Of a stretch of DNA of 64,000 nt, positions 43,312-51,308 are shown piece by piece. The first letter of the stretch is position 1. Each line of letters opens with the position of its first letter. This DNA is from JALZMG01 sp963844175 (GTDB lineage: Bacteria > Actinomycetota > Acidimicrobiia > Acidimicrobiales > Ilumatobacteraceae): contig CAWJNE010000021.1 of the NCBI GenBank assembly GCA_963844175.1, positions 434,001 through 498,000 on the forward strand, in the 5' to 3' direction. The position numbers and the translations under genes are program-made. The notes below the pieces were generated by a model. The model was not told the DNA's origin, made no database searches, and saw nothing but the letters and a program-made list of their open reading frames with translations.

Positions 43312-43791
43312 GTGTCGTCGGTGCTCGGGTTCCCGGACCCGGTCAACGAGAAGGCGGCGCGGGTCGTTGCGGGCGGCGTGGCGATCCTCGCCCTCGTCAC
43401 GCTCGTGACCGGCTGGCAGTGGTTGCTCGTCCCGCTCGCCCTCGGCTTCCTCGCTCGTGTGCTCACCGGTCCGACGTTGAGCCCGCTCGGCCAACTGGCC
43501 ACGCGTGTCGTGGCGCCCCGGTTGGGCCCTCCGGTGCTCGTGCCCGGGCCGCCGAAGCGGTTCGCTCAGGCGATCGGGCTGACGCTGACGACCGCCGCGG
43601 CCGTCGTCAGCCTGGTGCTCGACCTCCCGCTCGTGGCCTCGGCCCTGCTCGGCGTGCTCGTCATCTTCGCCACGCTCGAGTCGGTCGTCGGGTTCTGTGC
43701 CGGCTGCTGGGTGTTCGGCCGGCTGATGCGCCTCGGCGTGATCCCCGAGGCGACGTGCCTCGCCTGCGCCGACATCTGGCGTGGCGCGTGA
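43312..43791 (+). CDS. DUF4395 membrane protein
   Basis: 159 residues with four hydrophobic spans. FPDPVNEKAARVVAGGVAIL, then PPKRFAQAIGLTLTTAAAV and the C-terminal GFCAGCWVFGRLMRLGVIPE with its Cys pair are the DUF4395 pattern. Function unknown. GTG 43312 lies 7 bases after TACCGT; GTG 43303 is an alternative. The stop overlaps the following cupin gene (GTGA). Confidence 0.85.
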   Translation: MSSVLGFPDPVNEKAARVVAGGVAILALVTLVTGWQWLLVPLALGFLARVLTGPTLSPLGQLATRVVAPRLGPPVLVPGPPKRFAQAIGLTLTTAAAVVSLVLDLPLVASALLGVLVIFATLESVVGFCAGCWVFGRLMRLGVIPEATCLACADIWRGA

Positions 43792-44159
43792 GATCGAGCG
43801 GCGAACCCGACGAGGTCGTCAACCTCGCCCAGAAGCTGACGCTCTTCGACGAGCACTGGGCGCCGCGCACGGTCGCCCAGTTCAACGGCCACGACGTCAT
43901 GGTCGTCAAGGTCAAGGGCGAGTTCGAGTGGCATCACCACGACGACACGGACGACCTCTTCCTCGTGCTCACGGGTCGGTTGACGATCCGGCTCCCGGGT
44001 CGCGAGGTCGTGCTCGGGCCCGGTGAGCTGTACGTCGTGCCGGTCGGCATCGAGCACCAGCCGTTCGCCGAGGAGGAGACGGAGCTCCTGCTCATCGAGC
44101 CGAGTGGGACGCCGAACACCGGTGACGCAGCCACCGCGGCGGCGCGGACCACGATCTGA
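43788..44159 (+). CDS. Cupin domain protein
   Basis: 123 residues, single cupin: FEWHHHDDTDDLFLVLTGRL carries the metal His/Glu-like motif 1, GPGELYVVPVGIEHQPFAEE motif 2. The HHHDD stretch resembles small mannose-6-phosphate-isomerase-like cupins. Translationally coupled to the DUF4395 gene, so they may work together; ligand unknown. Confidence 0.88.
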   Translation: MRSSGEPDEVVNLAQKLTLFDEHWAPRTVAQFNGHDVMVVKVKGEFEWHHHDDTDDLFLVLTGRLTIRLPGREVVLGPGELYVVPVGIEHQPFAEEETELLLIEPSGTPNTGDAATAAARTTI

Positions 44160-44181
44160 CGGCCGCCAGCGGCCGCTCCGT

Positions 44182-44664
44182 TCAGCGAGCGTCGGCGACG
44201 AGGTCGGTGAGGTGCTGCAACGAGCGCTCGAGGTAGTCCTGGTCGAACGGCGGGAACTGGATGATCTCGCGCACCGGGGGTGGGACGGCCGACCAGTCAT
44301 AGGTGAGCGTGACGGCGGTCTGCGCCGGGCCGTTCGGTGTCAGTTCGTAGCGCCAGACCCACCCGCCGAACCCGAGCTCGCCAGTCTCCGGCGACTCCTG
44401 CCCGGGCTTCCAGCCGATCTCCCTCGGTGGGTGGAAGTACTCCACGCGGTTGGCCATCTCGTAGTCCTTGTCGGGGTGGTTCTCGTGGAACATCGCCATC
44501 CGGAAGACCTGGCCCGTCCCCGTCAGCGGGGCGGCGTCGAGGGACGATCGGACCCAGCCCGTCCCGTCGATGTCGGCGTGCGCGGCGGGGTCCGCCAGCA
44601 CTGCGAACACGGCATCCGGCGCGGCCTCGATCGTGGTCGTCGCGGTCATCCGTTCTGGTTCCAT
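44182..44664 (-). CDS. SRPBCC (polyketide cyclase/START-like) protein
   Basis: 160 residues. TATTTIEAAPDAVFAVLADP at the N-terminus and LERSLQHLTDLVADA at the C-terminal helix are typical of the SRPBCC ligand-binding fold. No catalytic residues can be claimed. Start could be ATG 44664 or ATG 44649; ribosome binding sites are weak at both. Convergent with the cupin gene. Confidence 0.85.
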   Translation of the reverse strand: MEPERMTATTTIEAAPDAVFAVLADPAAHADIDGTGWVRSSLDAAPLTGTGQVFRMAMFHENHPDKDYEMANRVEYFHPPREIGWKPGQESPETGELGFGGWVWRYELTPNGPAQTAVTLTYDWSAVPPPVREIIQFPPFDQDYLERSLQHLTDLVADAR

Positions 44665-44710
44665 GCCGACGCTGACCACCGCCGGGTGCCGAACTCATCG
44701 GCGCCTCGGC

Positions 44711-45310
44711 TCATCGGCGCATCGACGCGGGCACCCGGTACGCCGCGCTGAACGTGCGGACGGCTGCTTCGACGCGCCCGTCGATCTCCTTCTGTGGCGG
44801 CGGTCGGAGGCCGAGGGCCAAGCGGAGCTGCTGGTGCCCGATGATGCCGCCGAGGAACTGCTCGGCGGCGATCTGGAGGTCGGGGACGTCGATCTGTCCG
44901 GCGGCGACCTTTGCGGCCAGGAACTCGCGCAACCGGGCGTAGGTCCGCCGGGGCCCGTGCTCGAACAGGGTCCGGGCGAGCTCCGGGAAGCGGGCCTGCT
45001 CGCCGAGCGCCAGGCGCAGCATGTGGATCGTGCGCGGATCGAGCGCTGACCGGGCCGTCGCTCGCCCGAGCTGGCGCAGGCCGTCCTCGAGCTCGACCTC
45101 GTCCCAGCGGTCGCGCCCGGCGCTGTTCACCGCGGCGGCGACGTCGTCGATGATCGCCTCGAACAGTGCCTCCTTCGAGTCGAAGTAGCGGTAGAGGGTG
45201 GCCTTCGAGCCGCCGGCCTCGGCGACAAGGTGATCCATGCTGACGCCGTTGAACCCGTGCTGCAGGAAGAGGCGAAGTGCGACCTCGAGGTAGTGCGCCC
45301 GTCGGTCCAT
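44711..45310 (-). CDS. TetR/AcrR family regulator
   Basis: 199 residues. HTH region: RAHYLEVALRLFLQHGFNGV then SMDHLVAEAGGSKATLYRYF; C-terminal part matches the TetR_C_33 / AefR-like group (QIAAEQFLGGIIGHQQLRLA). ATG 45310 faces the cupin gene across a perfect 19-bp palindrome, its likely autoregulatory operator. Confidence 0.93.
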   Translation of the reverse strand: MDRRAHYLEVALRLFLQHGFNGVSMDHLVAEAGGSKATLYRYFDSKEALFEAIIDDVAAAVNSAGRDRWDEVELEDGLRQLGRATARSALDPRTIHMLRLALGEQARFPELARTLFEHGPRRTYARLREFLAAKVAAGQIDVPDLQIAAEQFLGGIIGHQQLRLALGLRPPPQKEIDGRVEAAVRTFSAAYRVPASMRR

Positions 45311-45331
45311 GTTCGCCAGTGTGGTCCACCC

Positions 45332-45361
45332 TTGACCGGAAAGCAAACTGTACTGTACAGT
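45332..45361 (+). promoter_or_regulatory. Cupin promoter, leaderless
   Basis: TTGACC (45332-45337), 18-base spacer, TACAGT (45356-45361), then 6 bases to the ATG at 45368. The -10 lies inside the palindrome, so repressor binding would block transcription. Confidence 0.65.
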
Positions 45362-45363
45362 TT
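45345..45363. promoter_or_regulatory. Perfect palindromic operator
   Basis: Nine bases (AAACTGTAC), one central T, then the exact reverse complement. Located between the divergent TetR and cupin genes, it is the expected binding site of the TetR protein at 44711-45310. Confidence 0.85.
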
Positions 45364-45367
45364 CATC

Positions 45368-45835
45368 ATGACCCAGTCACTCCTGACTCGCGGCGAGCAG
45401 GCGCTCGCCTTCACGACCACCCCGACGGACACGATGCGCTTCCTCAGCGCCGGCGACGACGAGACGCCTGACGTGACCGATGAGCGCCTCATGCCCGGCG
45501 ACGGGCCGCCCCTCCACCGTCACCCGTGGGCGACGTGGGAGGTGGTCGTCGAGGGGAGGATCGCCGTTCGCATCGGCGACGACGACTTCGAGGCGGGGCC
45601 GGGCGATCTCGTCTACACACCCGCGGACGTCGTCCACGCGTTCGTCGTCATCGGAACCGAACCCGCCCGCCTCGTCGGGATCAACTGGCCCGGAGGCTTC
45701 CACCGGCTCTACGCCGAGCTGGCCCGAGCGTTCGCCGCGGAGGGGCCGCCGGACTTCCCCGCCATGGTCGCCGCCGCCGCCCGCCACGGTGCCGAGATCC
45801 TCGGCCCGCCGCTGTCCGCCGGTCGGAGCGTGTGA
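45368..45835 (+). CDS. Cupin domain protein under TetR control
   Basis: 155 residues. Cupin motif 1 GDGPPLHRHPWATWEVVVEG and motif 2 GPGDLVYTPADVVHAFVVIG, followed by a helical tail. Typical of quercetin-dioxygenase-like small cupins; substrate unknown. Followed 1 base later by the RidA gene, so the TetR probably controls both. Confidence 0.88.
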   Translation: MTQSLLTRGEQALAFTTTPTDTMRFLSAGDDETPDVTDERLMPGDGPPLHRHPWATWEVVVEGRIAVRIGDDDFEAGPGDLVYTPADVVHAFVVIGTEPARLVGINWPGGFHRLYAELARAFAAEGPPDFPAMVAAAARHGAEILGPPLSAGRSV

Positions 45836-45836
45836 G

Positions 45837-46289
45837 GTGGAGCGAACGGCGATCAACCCCTGGCCGTGGTCGGTCGAGGTGGGCTACCACCAGGCCGAGC
45901 TCGTCACCGGCGTCAACCGGACGCTGCACCTCGCCGGGCAGACGGCGATGGACGCCGACGGTCGGCCGCAGCACGGCGGCGACATGGCCGGGCAGGTCGG
46001 GCTGGCGCTCGACAACGTCGAGGCCGTCCTCGCCGCCGCCGGCATGTCCCTCGCCGACGTCGTGCGGATGAACATCTACACGACCGACGTCGACGCGCTC
46101 CTCGAGAGCTACGGCGTCATCGCCGAACGCCTCGGTGGAGCCGGGGTCCAGCCGCCCGGGACGCTCCTCGGCGTCGCCCGCCTCGCCTACCCGGAGCTGT
46201 CGAGCTGGAGGCCACCGCCCAAGACTGACGATCAACCCAGCATCGGTTTCGTACGATTCGCTCGATGCCGGAGGTCGAGCCACGGTTGA
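45837..46289 (+). pseudogene. RidA family deaminase with a 3' frameshift
   Basis: Imine deaminase of the RidA/YjgF family: LHLAGQTAMDADGRPQHGGD, DVVRMNIYTTDVD with the catalytic Arg, PPGTLLGVARLAYPEL. Normal RidA ends shortly after PEL with VELEATAQD, which lies in the next frame and stops at 46228. One missing G near 46199 shifts the frame, giving an unrelated 26-residue tail that runs into the next gene. Either a sequencing error or a recent mutation at a point where the trimer interface is affected. Confidence 0.85.
46252..46257 (+). promoter_or_regulatory. -10 box of the phosphotransferase gene
   Basis: TACGAT, 7 bases before the ATG at 46265; leaderless spacing. Confidence 0.45.
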
Positions 46290-47167
46290 TCGCCTGGGCG
46301 GAGGGCGTCCTCGGTGCCACGGTCACGTCCGTCCGGGGGTTGCGGGCCGGCGGATCGCCGTGGCGCCTGGAGACCGGGCGGGCGGGGGCGATCATGCGGG
46401 TCAGCCGGCGCGAGGAGGTGGCGACGATGCGCGTCGAGCAGGCCGGCCTCGAGTTCGCGGCGGCGACGACCGTCCCGGCGCCGCGGCTCCTGGCCGTCGA
46501 GCTCTCCGGTGATCCGGTGGCCCTGCTCACTGAGCTGATGCCCGGCAGCAGCGCGATCCCCGTGGAGCCTCGGCCGGCGCGGCTGCGCGCCCTCGGGTCC
46601 GCCGCTGCCGTCCTCCACGCCGTCGCTGTTCCGCCCGCCGCTGGACTCCCGAGACGTGATCAGCCGATCGGCCCGGTGGACTTCGACCAGCTCCGGGCCT
46701 CGGCGCCCCGCCAGGACCTGCTGGTGCGGGCCGAGCAGGCGCGCGGCGACCACCGACCGTCGAGCGCCGACGGCTTCACGCACGGAGATCTGTGGCAGGG
46801 CAACACGTTGTGGGACGGTGACGAACTCACCGCCGTCATCGATTGGGAGTGCGCCGGCGTCGGACCAGCGGGCGTGGACCTCGGATCAATGCGTCTCGAC
46901 GCGGCGATGTGCTTCGGGCTCGACGCGGCGTCTGACGTGCTGGCCGGCTGGGAGGCCGAAGCCGGTCGCCGGGCCGACGCCGTCGCGTATTGGGACGTGG
47001 TCGCCGCGCTCAGCACGCCGCCCGACGTCGGCTGGTTCGCCGACACCATCAGCTCGCAAGGTCGGCCCGACCTGAGCCGTGAACTGCTCGAAGAACGACG
47101 CAACCGCTTCCTCGCCTCGGCCCTCGATGACCTCGAGCACGCCGTGCGGTCGACCGCCGATCGCTGA
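46265..47167 (+). CDS. Aminoglycoside phosphotransferase (APH) family kinase
   Basis: 300 residues of the APH/choline-kinase fold. Catalytic loop FTHGDLWQGNTLW, metal-binding motif AVIDWECAGVGPAGVDLG. The N-lobe has the Lys-equivalent region AIMRVSRREEVATMRVEQAG, which lacks an obvious ATP-anchoring Lys. Resistance to an aminoglycoside is not implied; many relatives act on metabolites. Confidence 0.87.
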   Translation: MPEVEPRLIAWAEGVLGATVTSVRGLRAGGSPWRLETGRAGAIMRVSRREEVATMRVEQAGLEFAAATTVPAPRLLAVELSGDPVALLTELMPGSSAIPVEPRPARLRALGSAAAVLHAVAVPPAAGLPRRDQPIGPVDFDQLRASAPRQDLLVRAEQARGDHRPSSADGFTHGDLWQGNTLWDGDELTAVIDWECAGVGPAGVDLGSMRLDAAMCFGLDAASDVLAGWEAEAGRRADAVAYWDVVAALSTPPDVGWFADTISSQGRPDLSRELLEERRNRFLASALDDLEHAVRSTADR

Positions 47168-47465
47168 TGCACCGGACCCCGTCAGGGGTCTCAGGAGTGC
47201 ATGCCGGCGGGCTGGACGGCACGCCCATCGTCCCCGCCATGCCCAACGTACGACGCCTCGGGGGGCTTGCTGCAAATCAGCTTTGTCGCTTCACTCGAAC
47301 CCACGGCGTGCTCGTGGACCACGAGCACGGGACCCATCCACGACGTCGCGGCTGGCGCCGCGCGTCCACCAGGCCGGGAGGTTCCATGGGGTTGGCGCAT
47401 GCCGAGCGGAAGAGCGGCGAGTCCATCCCGTTCGTCGGTGACCCGTCGATGCCGGAGGGACGACG
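47168..47465. other. 298-base gap with a near-perfect palindrome
   Basis: No gene is supported here. The only structure I see is an 11-bp inverted repeat with a single central base (47307-47329, left arm CGTGCTCGTGG). It could be an operator for the following monooxygenase or, less likely, a terminator. GGAGGGACG before 47466 is the ribosome binding site of the next gene. Confidence 0.55.
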
Positions 47466-48935
47466 GTGACCGACCATGCGGTGGTCATCGCCGGAGGCGG
47501 TCCGACCGGGCTGATGCTGGCGGGCGAGCTGGCGCTGGCGGGGGTCGACGTCGTCGTCGTCGAGCGGCGGGTCGACCAGGAGCTCGCCGGGCTGCGCGCC
47601 GGCGGGCTCCACTCGCGCACCATCGAGGTGCTCGACCAGCGGGGGATCGCCGATCGTTTCCTCGCCGAGGGCCAGGTGATGCAGGTCCAGGGGTTCGCCT
47701 TGATCCCCCTCGACATCAGCGACTTCCCCACCCGCCACAACTACGGGCTGGCGCTGTGGCAGAACCAGATCGAGCGGATCCTGGCCGGTTGGGTCAGCGA
47801 GCTGGCGGTGCCGATCCTGCGCGGACGTGACGTGACCGGTTTCGCCCAGCACGACGCCGGCGTCGACGTCGACCTGTCCGACGGCCAGACGCTGCGGGCG
47901 GAGTACCTGGTCGGGTGCGACGGAGGCGCCAGCCTGATCCGCAAGGCCGCCGGCATCGAGTTCCCAGGGTGGGATCCGACGACGAGCTACCTGATCGCCG
48001 AGGTCGAGATGGCTGAAGAGCCCGAGTTCGGCGTCCGTCGCGTTGGTGCCGGCATCCACGGTCTCAGCCGTCTGGAGGATGGAGGGCCGGTGCGCTTCCT
48101 GTCGTCCGAGCCAGAGGTCGGACGGACCCGTGAGCCCGGCCTGGCCGACGTGCGCGAGGCACTGATCACCCTCTACGGGACGGACTTCGGGGTGCACAGC
48201 CCCATCTGGATCTCGCGGTTCACCGACATGTCCCGGCAGGCGGCGTCCTATCGCGACGGCCGGGTCCTGCTGGCCGGCGACGCCGCCCACGTCCACTCCC
48301 CGGCGGGTGGTCAGGGCCTCAACACGGGCGTGCAGGATTCCGTGAACCTCGCCTGGAAGCTGGCCCAGGTGGTCAACCGGACGTCCCCGGACCGCCTGCT
48401 CGACACCTATCACGCCGAGCGGCACCCGGTTGGCGCCCGCGTGCTCCACAACACCATGGCCCAGACCGCGCTCACCGGCACCGGCGACCGCTTGGAGGCC
48501 TTGCGGGACATCACGACCGAGCTGCTCGGCATGGACGAGCCGCGCCGGCGGATCGCCGGGATGATCTGTGGTCTCGACATCCACTACGACCTCGGAGCAG
48601 GACACCCGCTGCTCGGGCGCCGGATGCCTGACCTCGACGTGGTCACCGCCGACGGCCCGTCGCGCGTGTACGAGCTGCTGCACGAGGCCCGGCCAGTGCT
48701 CCTCAACCTCGGCGCACCCGGCGCCCTCGACATCACGCCATGGGAGGCCCGAGTGCGGCTGGTCGACGCGCACCACGTCGGCCCGTGGGAGCTGCCGGTG
48801 CTCGGCGCGGTCACCGCTCCGACGGCCGTGTTGATCCGGCCCGACGGCCACGTCGCGTGGGTCGGTGAATCGACTGGAGACGGCGGGCTGACCGACGCGC
48901 TGACGACGTGGTTCGGGCCGCCCACGGCGGCGTAG
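47466..48935 (+). CDS. FAD-dependent aromatic/rifampicin-type monooxygenase
   Basis: 489-residue class A flavin monooxygenase. FAD motifs: VVIAGGGPTGLMLAGELALA at the N-terminus, VGCDGGASLIRKAAGI (DG motif) and VLLAGDAAHVHSPAGGQGLN (GD motif), then a C-terminal thioredoxin-like domain (PVLLNLGAPGALDITPWEAR). The pattern LHSRTIEVLDQRGIADRFL resembles rifampicin monooxygenase Rox and phenol hydroxylases. Substrate cannot be deduced. Confidence 0.92.
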   Translation: MTDHAVVIAGGGPTGLMLAGELALAGVDVVVVERRVDQELAGLRAGGLHSRTIEVLDQRGIADRFLAEGQVMQVQGFALIPLDISDFPTRHNYGLALWQNQIERILAGWVSELAVPILRGRDVTGFAQHDAGVDVDLSDGQTLRAEYLVGCDGGASLIRKAAGIEFPGWDPTTSYLIAEVEMAEEPEFGVRRVGAGIHGLSRLEDGGPVRFLSSEPEVGRTREPGLADVREALITLYGTDFGVHSPIWISRFTDMSRQAASYRDGRVLLAGDAAHVHSPAGGQGLNTGVQDSVNLAWKLAQVVNRTSPDRLLDTYHAERHPVGARVLHNTMAQTALTGTGDRLEALRDITTELLGMDEPRRRIAGMICGLDIHYDLGAGHPLLGRRMPDLDVVTADGPSRVYELLHEARPVLLNLGAPGALDITPWEARVRLVDAHHVGPWELPVLGAVTAPTAVLIRPDGHVAWVGESTGDGGLTDALTTWFGPPTAA

Positions 48936-49309
48936 CGCGACCGTGGAGCACCTCGTTCGCCGCATGGCTGGCCGGCGTCGCCGCCTTCCAGCTCGCCCTC
49001 GCGGCCGGCGCGCCGTGGGGCGCGGCGGCATGGGGCGGTGCCCACCCCGGTGTGCTCCCCGCAGGCTTGCGCGCCGGCAGCACCGCCGGCACCGTGGCAT
49101 GGGCCGGAGCGGCGACCGTGGCGGCCGGCCGGGTCGGTGGCGAGACCGCCCGCCGGCGTGTGCTGCGCACGACGACGGGCTTCGCCGGGCTGAGCGTGCT
49201 GCTCAACGCCGCGTCACGCTCCCGGATCGAACGTCGGATCTGGGTGCCGCTGACGGCGGTCGGAACTGCGCTGGGCGCGCTGGCGCTCCGGGAGACGGCG
49301 CGCCGCTGA
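48908..49309 (+). CDS. Small membrane protein
   Basis: 133 residues, unknown. Starts inside the end of the monooxygenase gene (28-base overlap). Hydrophobic spans: AAWLAGVAAFQLALAAGAPW, TAGTVAWAGAATVAAG, TTGFAGLSVLLNAASR and VPLTAVGTALGALALRE. The overlap suggests co-expression with the monooxygenase. Confidence 0.65.
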   Translation: MVRAAHGGVARPWSTSFAAWLAGVAAFQLALAAGAPWGAAAWGGAHPGVLPAGLRAGSTAGTVAWAGAATVAAGRVGGETARRRVLRTTTGFAGLSVLLNAASRSRIERRIWVPLTAVGTALGALALRETARR

Positions 49310-49323
49310 TGGCGCCGGCGGAG

Positions 49324-49590
49324 CTACCTGCCGGTGCGCTCGCGGTGCGTGCACCCCGGCCAGCAGCAGGGCCGGCGCTGGCCGTCCTCCAGCTCCTCCT
49401 GGGTCCGCCGGATGCGGCGTTGGCGGGTCGCGTCCTGCTTGGCGTCCTCGACCCAGCAGATGAACTCGTTGCGCGCCAGCGGCGTGATGGACGTCCAGGC
49501 ATCCAGGGCCGTGCGGTTGGCGATCAGCGCCGTGCGCAAGTCGGCGGGGAGCTCGTGCACCACCCCGGCGGGCACTCGCTGGCTGCTCAC
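49324..49590 (-). CDS. YdeI/OmpD-associated family protein (short)
   Basis: 88 residues. VHELPADLRTALIANRTALD and CWVEDAKQDATRQRRIRRTQ match the C-terminal domain of YdeI/bacteriocin-protection proteins; the longer family members have an extra N-terminal DUF1905 domain that is missing here. A short Cys-rich end (PCCWPGC) follows and is unusual. Function unknown. Confidence 0.8.
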   Translation of the reverse strand: MSSQRVPAGVVHELPADLRTALIANRTALDAWTSITPLARNEFICWVEDAKQDATRQRRIRRTQEELEDGQRRPCCWPGCTHRERTGR

Positions 49591-49683
49591 GGTGCCAACG
49601 GTAGCGAGCCGATGGTGACGGCTCGCCCGTCGGCGTGGCGCCGCCGTCCGGCCTGATCCATCAGCTGGAGGTGTTCATGGAGC

Positions 49684-50535
49684 TCATGGCTCCGCCTCGT
49701 CCCGCCACGCCGACGCGATCTCACCGAGCGTCGTGATCCACGCGCCGTGGTGTCCCGCGACGTACTCGACGAAGCGCTCGAACATCAGGAAGGCGTGCGC
49801 CCGTCCGATCGTCTGCGGATGGACGGTGAGGGCGAAGACCCCGTTGGGCACCCGCTCGTAGGCGAAGTCGAACTGCGACTTCCAGCGGGCGAAGAGCTCG
49901 TCGGGCGAGCCCATGCCGCCCGTGCGCGGGAGGAGCTCCAGCGCCGGGAAGTCGTCGAGGTACCACGACACGGGGATCTCGATGATCGTGCTCGGCGGTC
50001 CGAACTGGTTGCCGGCCTCCTGGTCGACGACGACGACGGGCCGGGGCCGGTAGGCCTCGAAGTCGCGTCCCATCAGCGACGAATCCCACACGAAGCCGTG
50101 CTCCTCGAGCAGGCCGAGCGTGGCGTCGGAGAAGTCCCACGCCGGCGACCGGTAGCCCTCCGGGCGCCGGCCGACCAGCTGCTCGTGCTCGGCCAACTGC
50201 AGTTCGAGCAGCCGCCGCTCCTCAGGCGCATCGAGCGACGGCACGCGTTCGTGGTAGCAGCCGTGCGCAGCGATCTCGTGGCCGGCGTCGACGATCCGCC
50301 GGAACTGCGTGGGGAAGGTCCGCATCGTGTGGGTGGGTGTGCACCAGGTGGTGCGCAGGTCGTGCCGTCGGAACAGGTCGAGCAGCCGGGGCACGCCGAC
50401 CTCAGCGCCGAACTCCCCACGGGACAGGTAGCTCGGCGAGGAGAGGCCGAAGGTCCCCATCCAGACGCAGTGGGCGTCGAAGTCGGCGGCCAACGACACC
50501 GCCAGCGTCTTGCCGTCCGGGAGCTGCAGCGGCAT
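49684..50535 (-). CDS. PuuE-type polysaccharide deacetylase family hydrolase
   Basis: 283 residues of the NodB/PuuE fold. Metal-site residues: ADFDAHCVW at the N-terminus and HEIAAHGCYHERV; then YRSPAWDFSDATLGLLEEHG. Relatives include the metal-independent or metal-dependent allantoinase PuuE as well as polysaccharide deacetylases, so in this operon a ring-opening or deacylating role is plausible (inference). Last gene of the leftward operon; its ATG overlaps the SDR stop by one base. Confidence 0.88.
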   Translation of the reverse strand: MPLQLPDGKTLAVSLAADFDAHCVWMGTFGLSSPSYLSRGEFGAEVGVPRLLDLFRRHDLRTTWCTPTHTMRTFPTQFRRIVDAGHEIAAHGCYHERVPSLDAPEERRLLELQLAEHEQLVGRRPEGYRSPAWDFSDATLGLLEEHGFVWDSSLMGRDFEAYRPRPVVVVDQEAGNQFGPPSTIIEIPVSWYLDDFPALELLPRTGGMGSPDELFARWKSQFDFAYERVPNGVFALTVHPQTIGRAHAFLMFERFVEYVAGHHGAWITTLGEIASAWRDEAEP

Positions 50536-51308
50536 CAGGTCGCGTCCCAGCCGCCGTCGATGCGGATCACCTGACCGGTGATGTAGGCGGCTTCCTCGCT
50601 GGCCAGGAAACGCACGACGGCGGCGACCTCATCGGGCCGTCCTGGCCGGCCCACCGGGATCAACCAGTCCATCTTCTCGCTCGAGGTCCCGACACCTCGT
50701 TCGACGTCCACCAGGTCCCCGAGCACCTCGGCCGAGTTGCGGCGGATGTCCGTCGTGATCACACCCGGGGCGACGACGTTGGCGGTGATGCCGTGCGGGC
50801 CGAGGTCGATCGCCAGCCGGCGGGTCAACCCCTCGATCCCCGCTTTGGAGGCGGCGTACGCCAGGCCGTCGGCGCCACCGTGGCGCCCGGCCACCGACCC
50901 GATCGTGATGATCCGCCCGGCTCCCCGCTCGGTCATGACCGCGCTGGCGGCCCGGCAGCCGTTGAAGCAGCCGGTCAGGTTCACGTCGATGACCGTGCGC
51001 CACAGCTCCGGTGACGTCTCCGCGATGCTGGCGTAGCCGTCGAAGACGCCCGCCGCGTTGACCATGACCAACGCCTCGCCGTCGTCGGCCGCGGCGCCGA
51101 CGAGCGCCTCCACGGCGGAGTAGTCGGTGACGTCGACGACGTGGCCGTGCACCTGGCCCACGGCCGACAGCTCGTCGACGGCCTCGCCGATCCGGCGCGA
51201 CGAGATGTCTGCGGCGTGCACGACGTCGCTCACCTCGGCGAAGGCCGACGCGATCGCCTTGCCGATGCCGGAGGCCGCTCCGGTGACGACTACCGATCGT
51301 CGGGCCAC
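50535..51308 (-). CDS. Short-chain dehydrogenase/reductase
   Basis: 257-residue classical SDR. Cofactor motif TGAASGIGKAIASAFAE, NAAG motif, catalytic Ser (ITIGSVAG) and YAASKAGIEGL, C-terminal YITGQVIRIDGGWDAT. Likely NAD-dependent from the Asp after beta-2 (HAADISS). Its start lies 19 bases inside the citryl-CoA-lyase-like gene. Confidence 0.93.
   Translation of the reverse strand: MARRSVVVTGAASGIGKAIASAFAEVSDVVHAADISSRRIGEAVDELSAVGQVHGHVVDVTDYSAVEALVGAAADDGEALVMVNAAGVFDGYASIAETSPELWRTVIDVNLTGCFNGCRAASAVMTERGAGRIITIGSVAGRHGGADGLAYAASKAGIEGLTRRLAIDLGPHGITANVVAPGVITTDIRRNSAEVLGDLVDVERGVGTSSEKMDWLIPVGRPGRPDEVAAVVRFLASEEAAYITGQVIRIDGGWDAT

Noticed and set aside
46265..47167. Aminoglycoside resistance gene
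   Set aside because: The APH fold is clear, but such kinases have many substrates and the N-lobe lacks an obvious ATP-binding Lys; resistance is not supported.
47270..47340. tRNA-like stretch with a T-loop-like CTCGAACCC
   Set aside because: No acceptor stem or anticodon arm can be folded around it.
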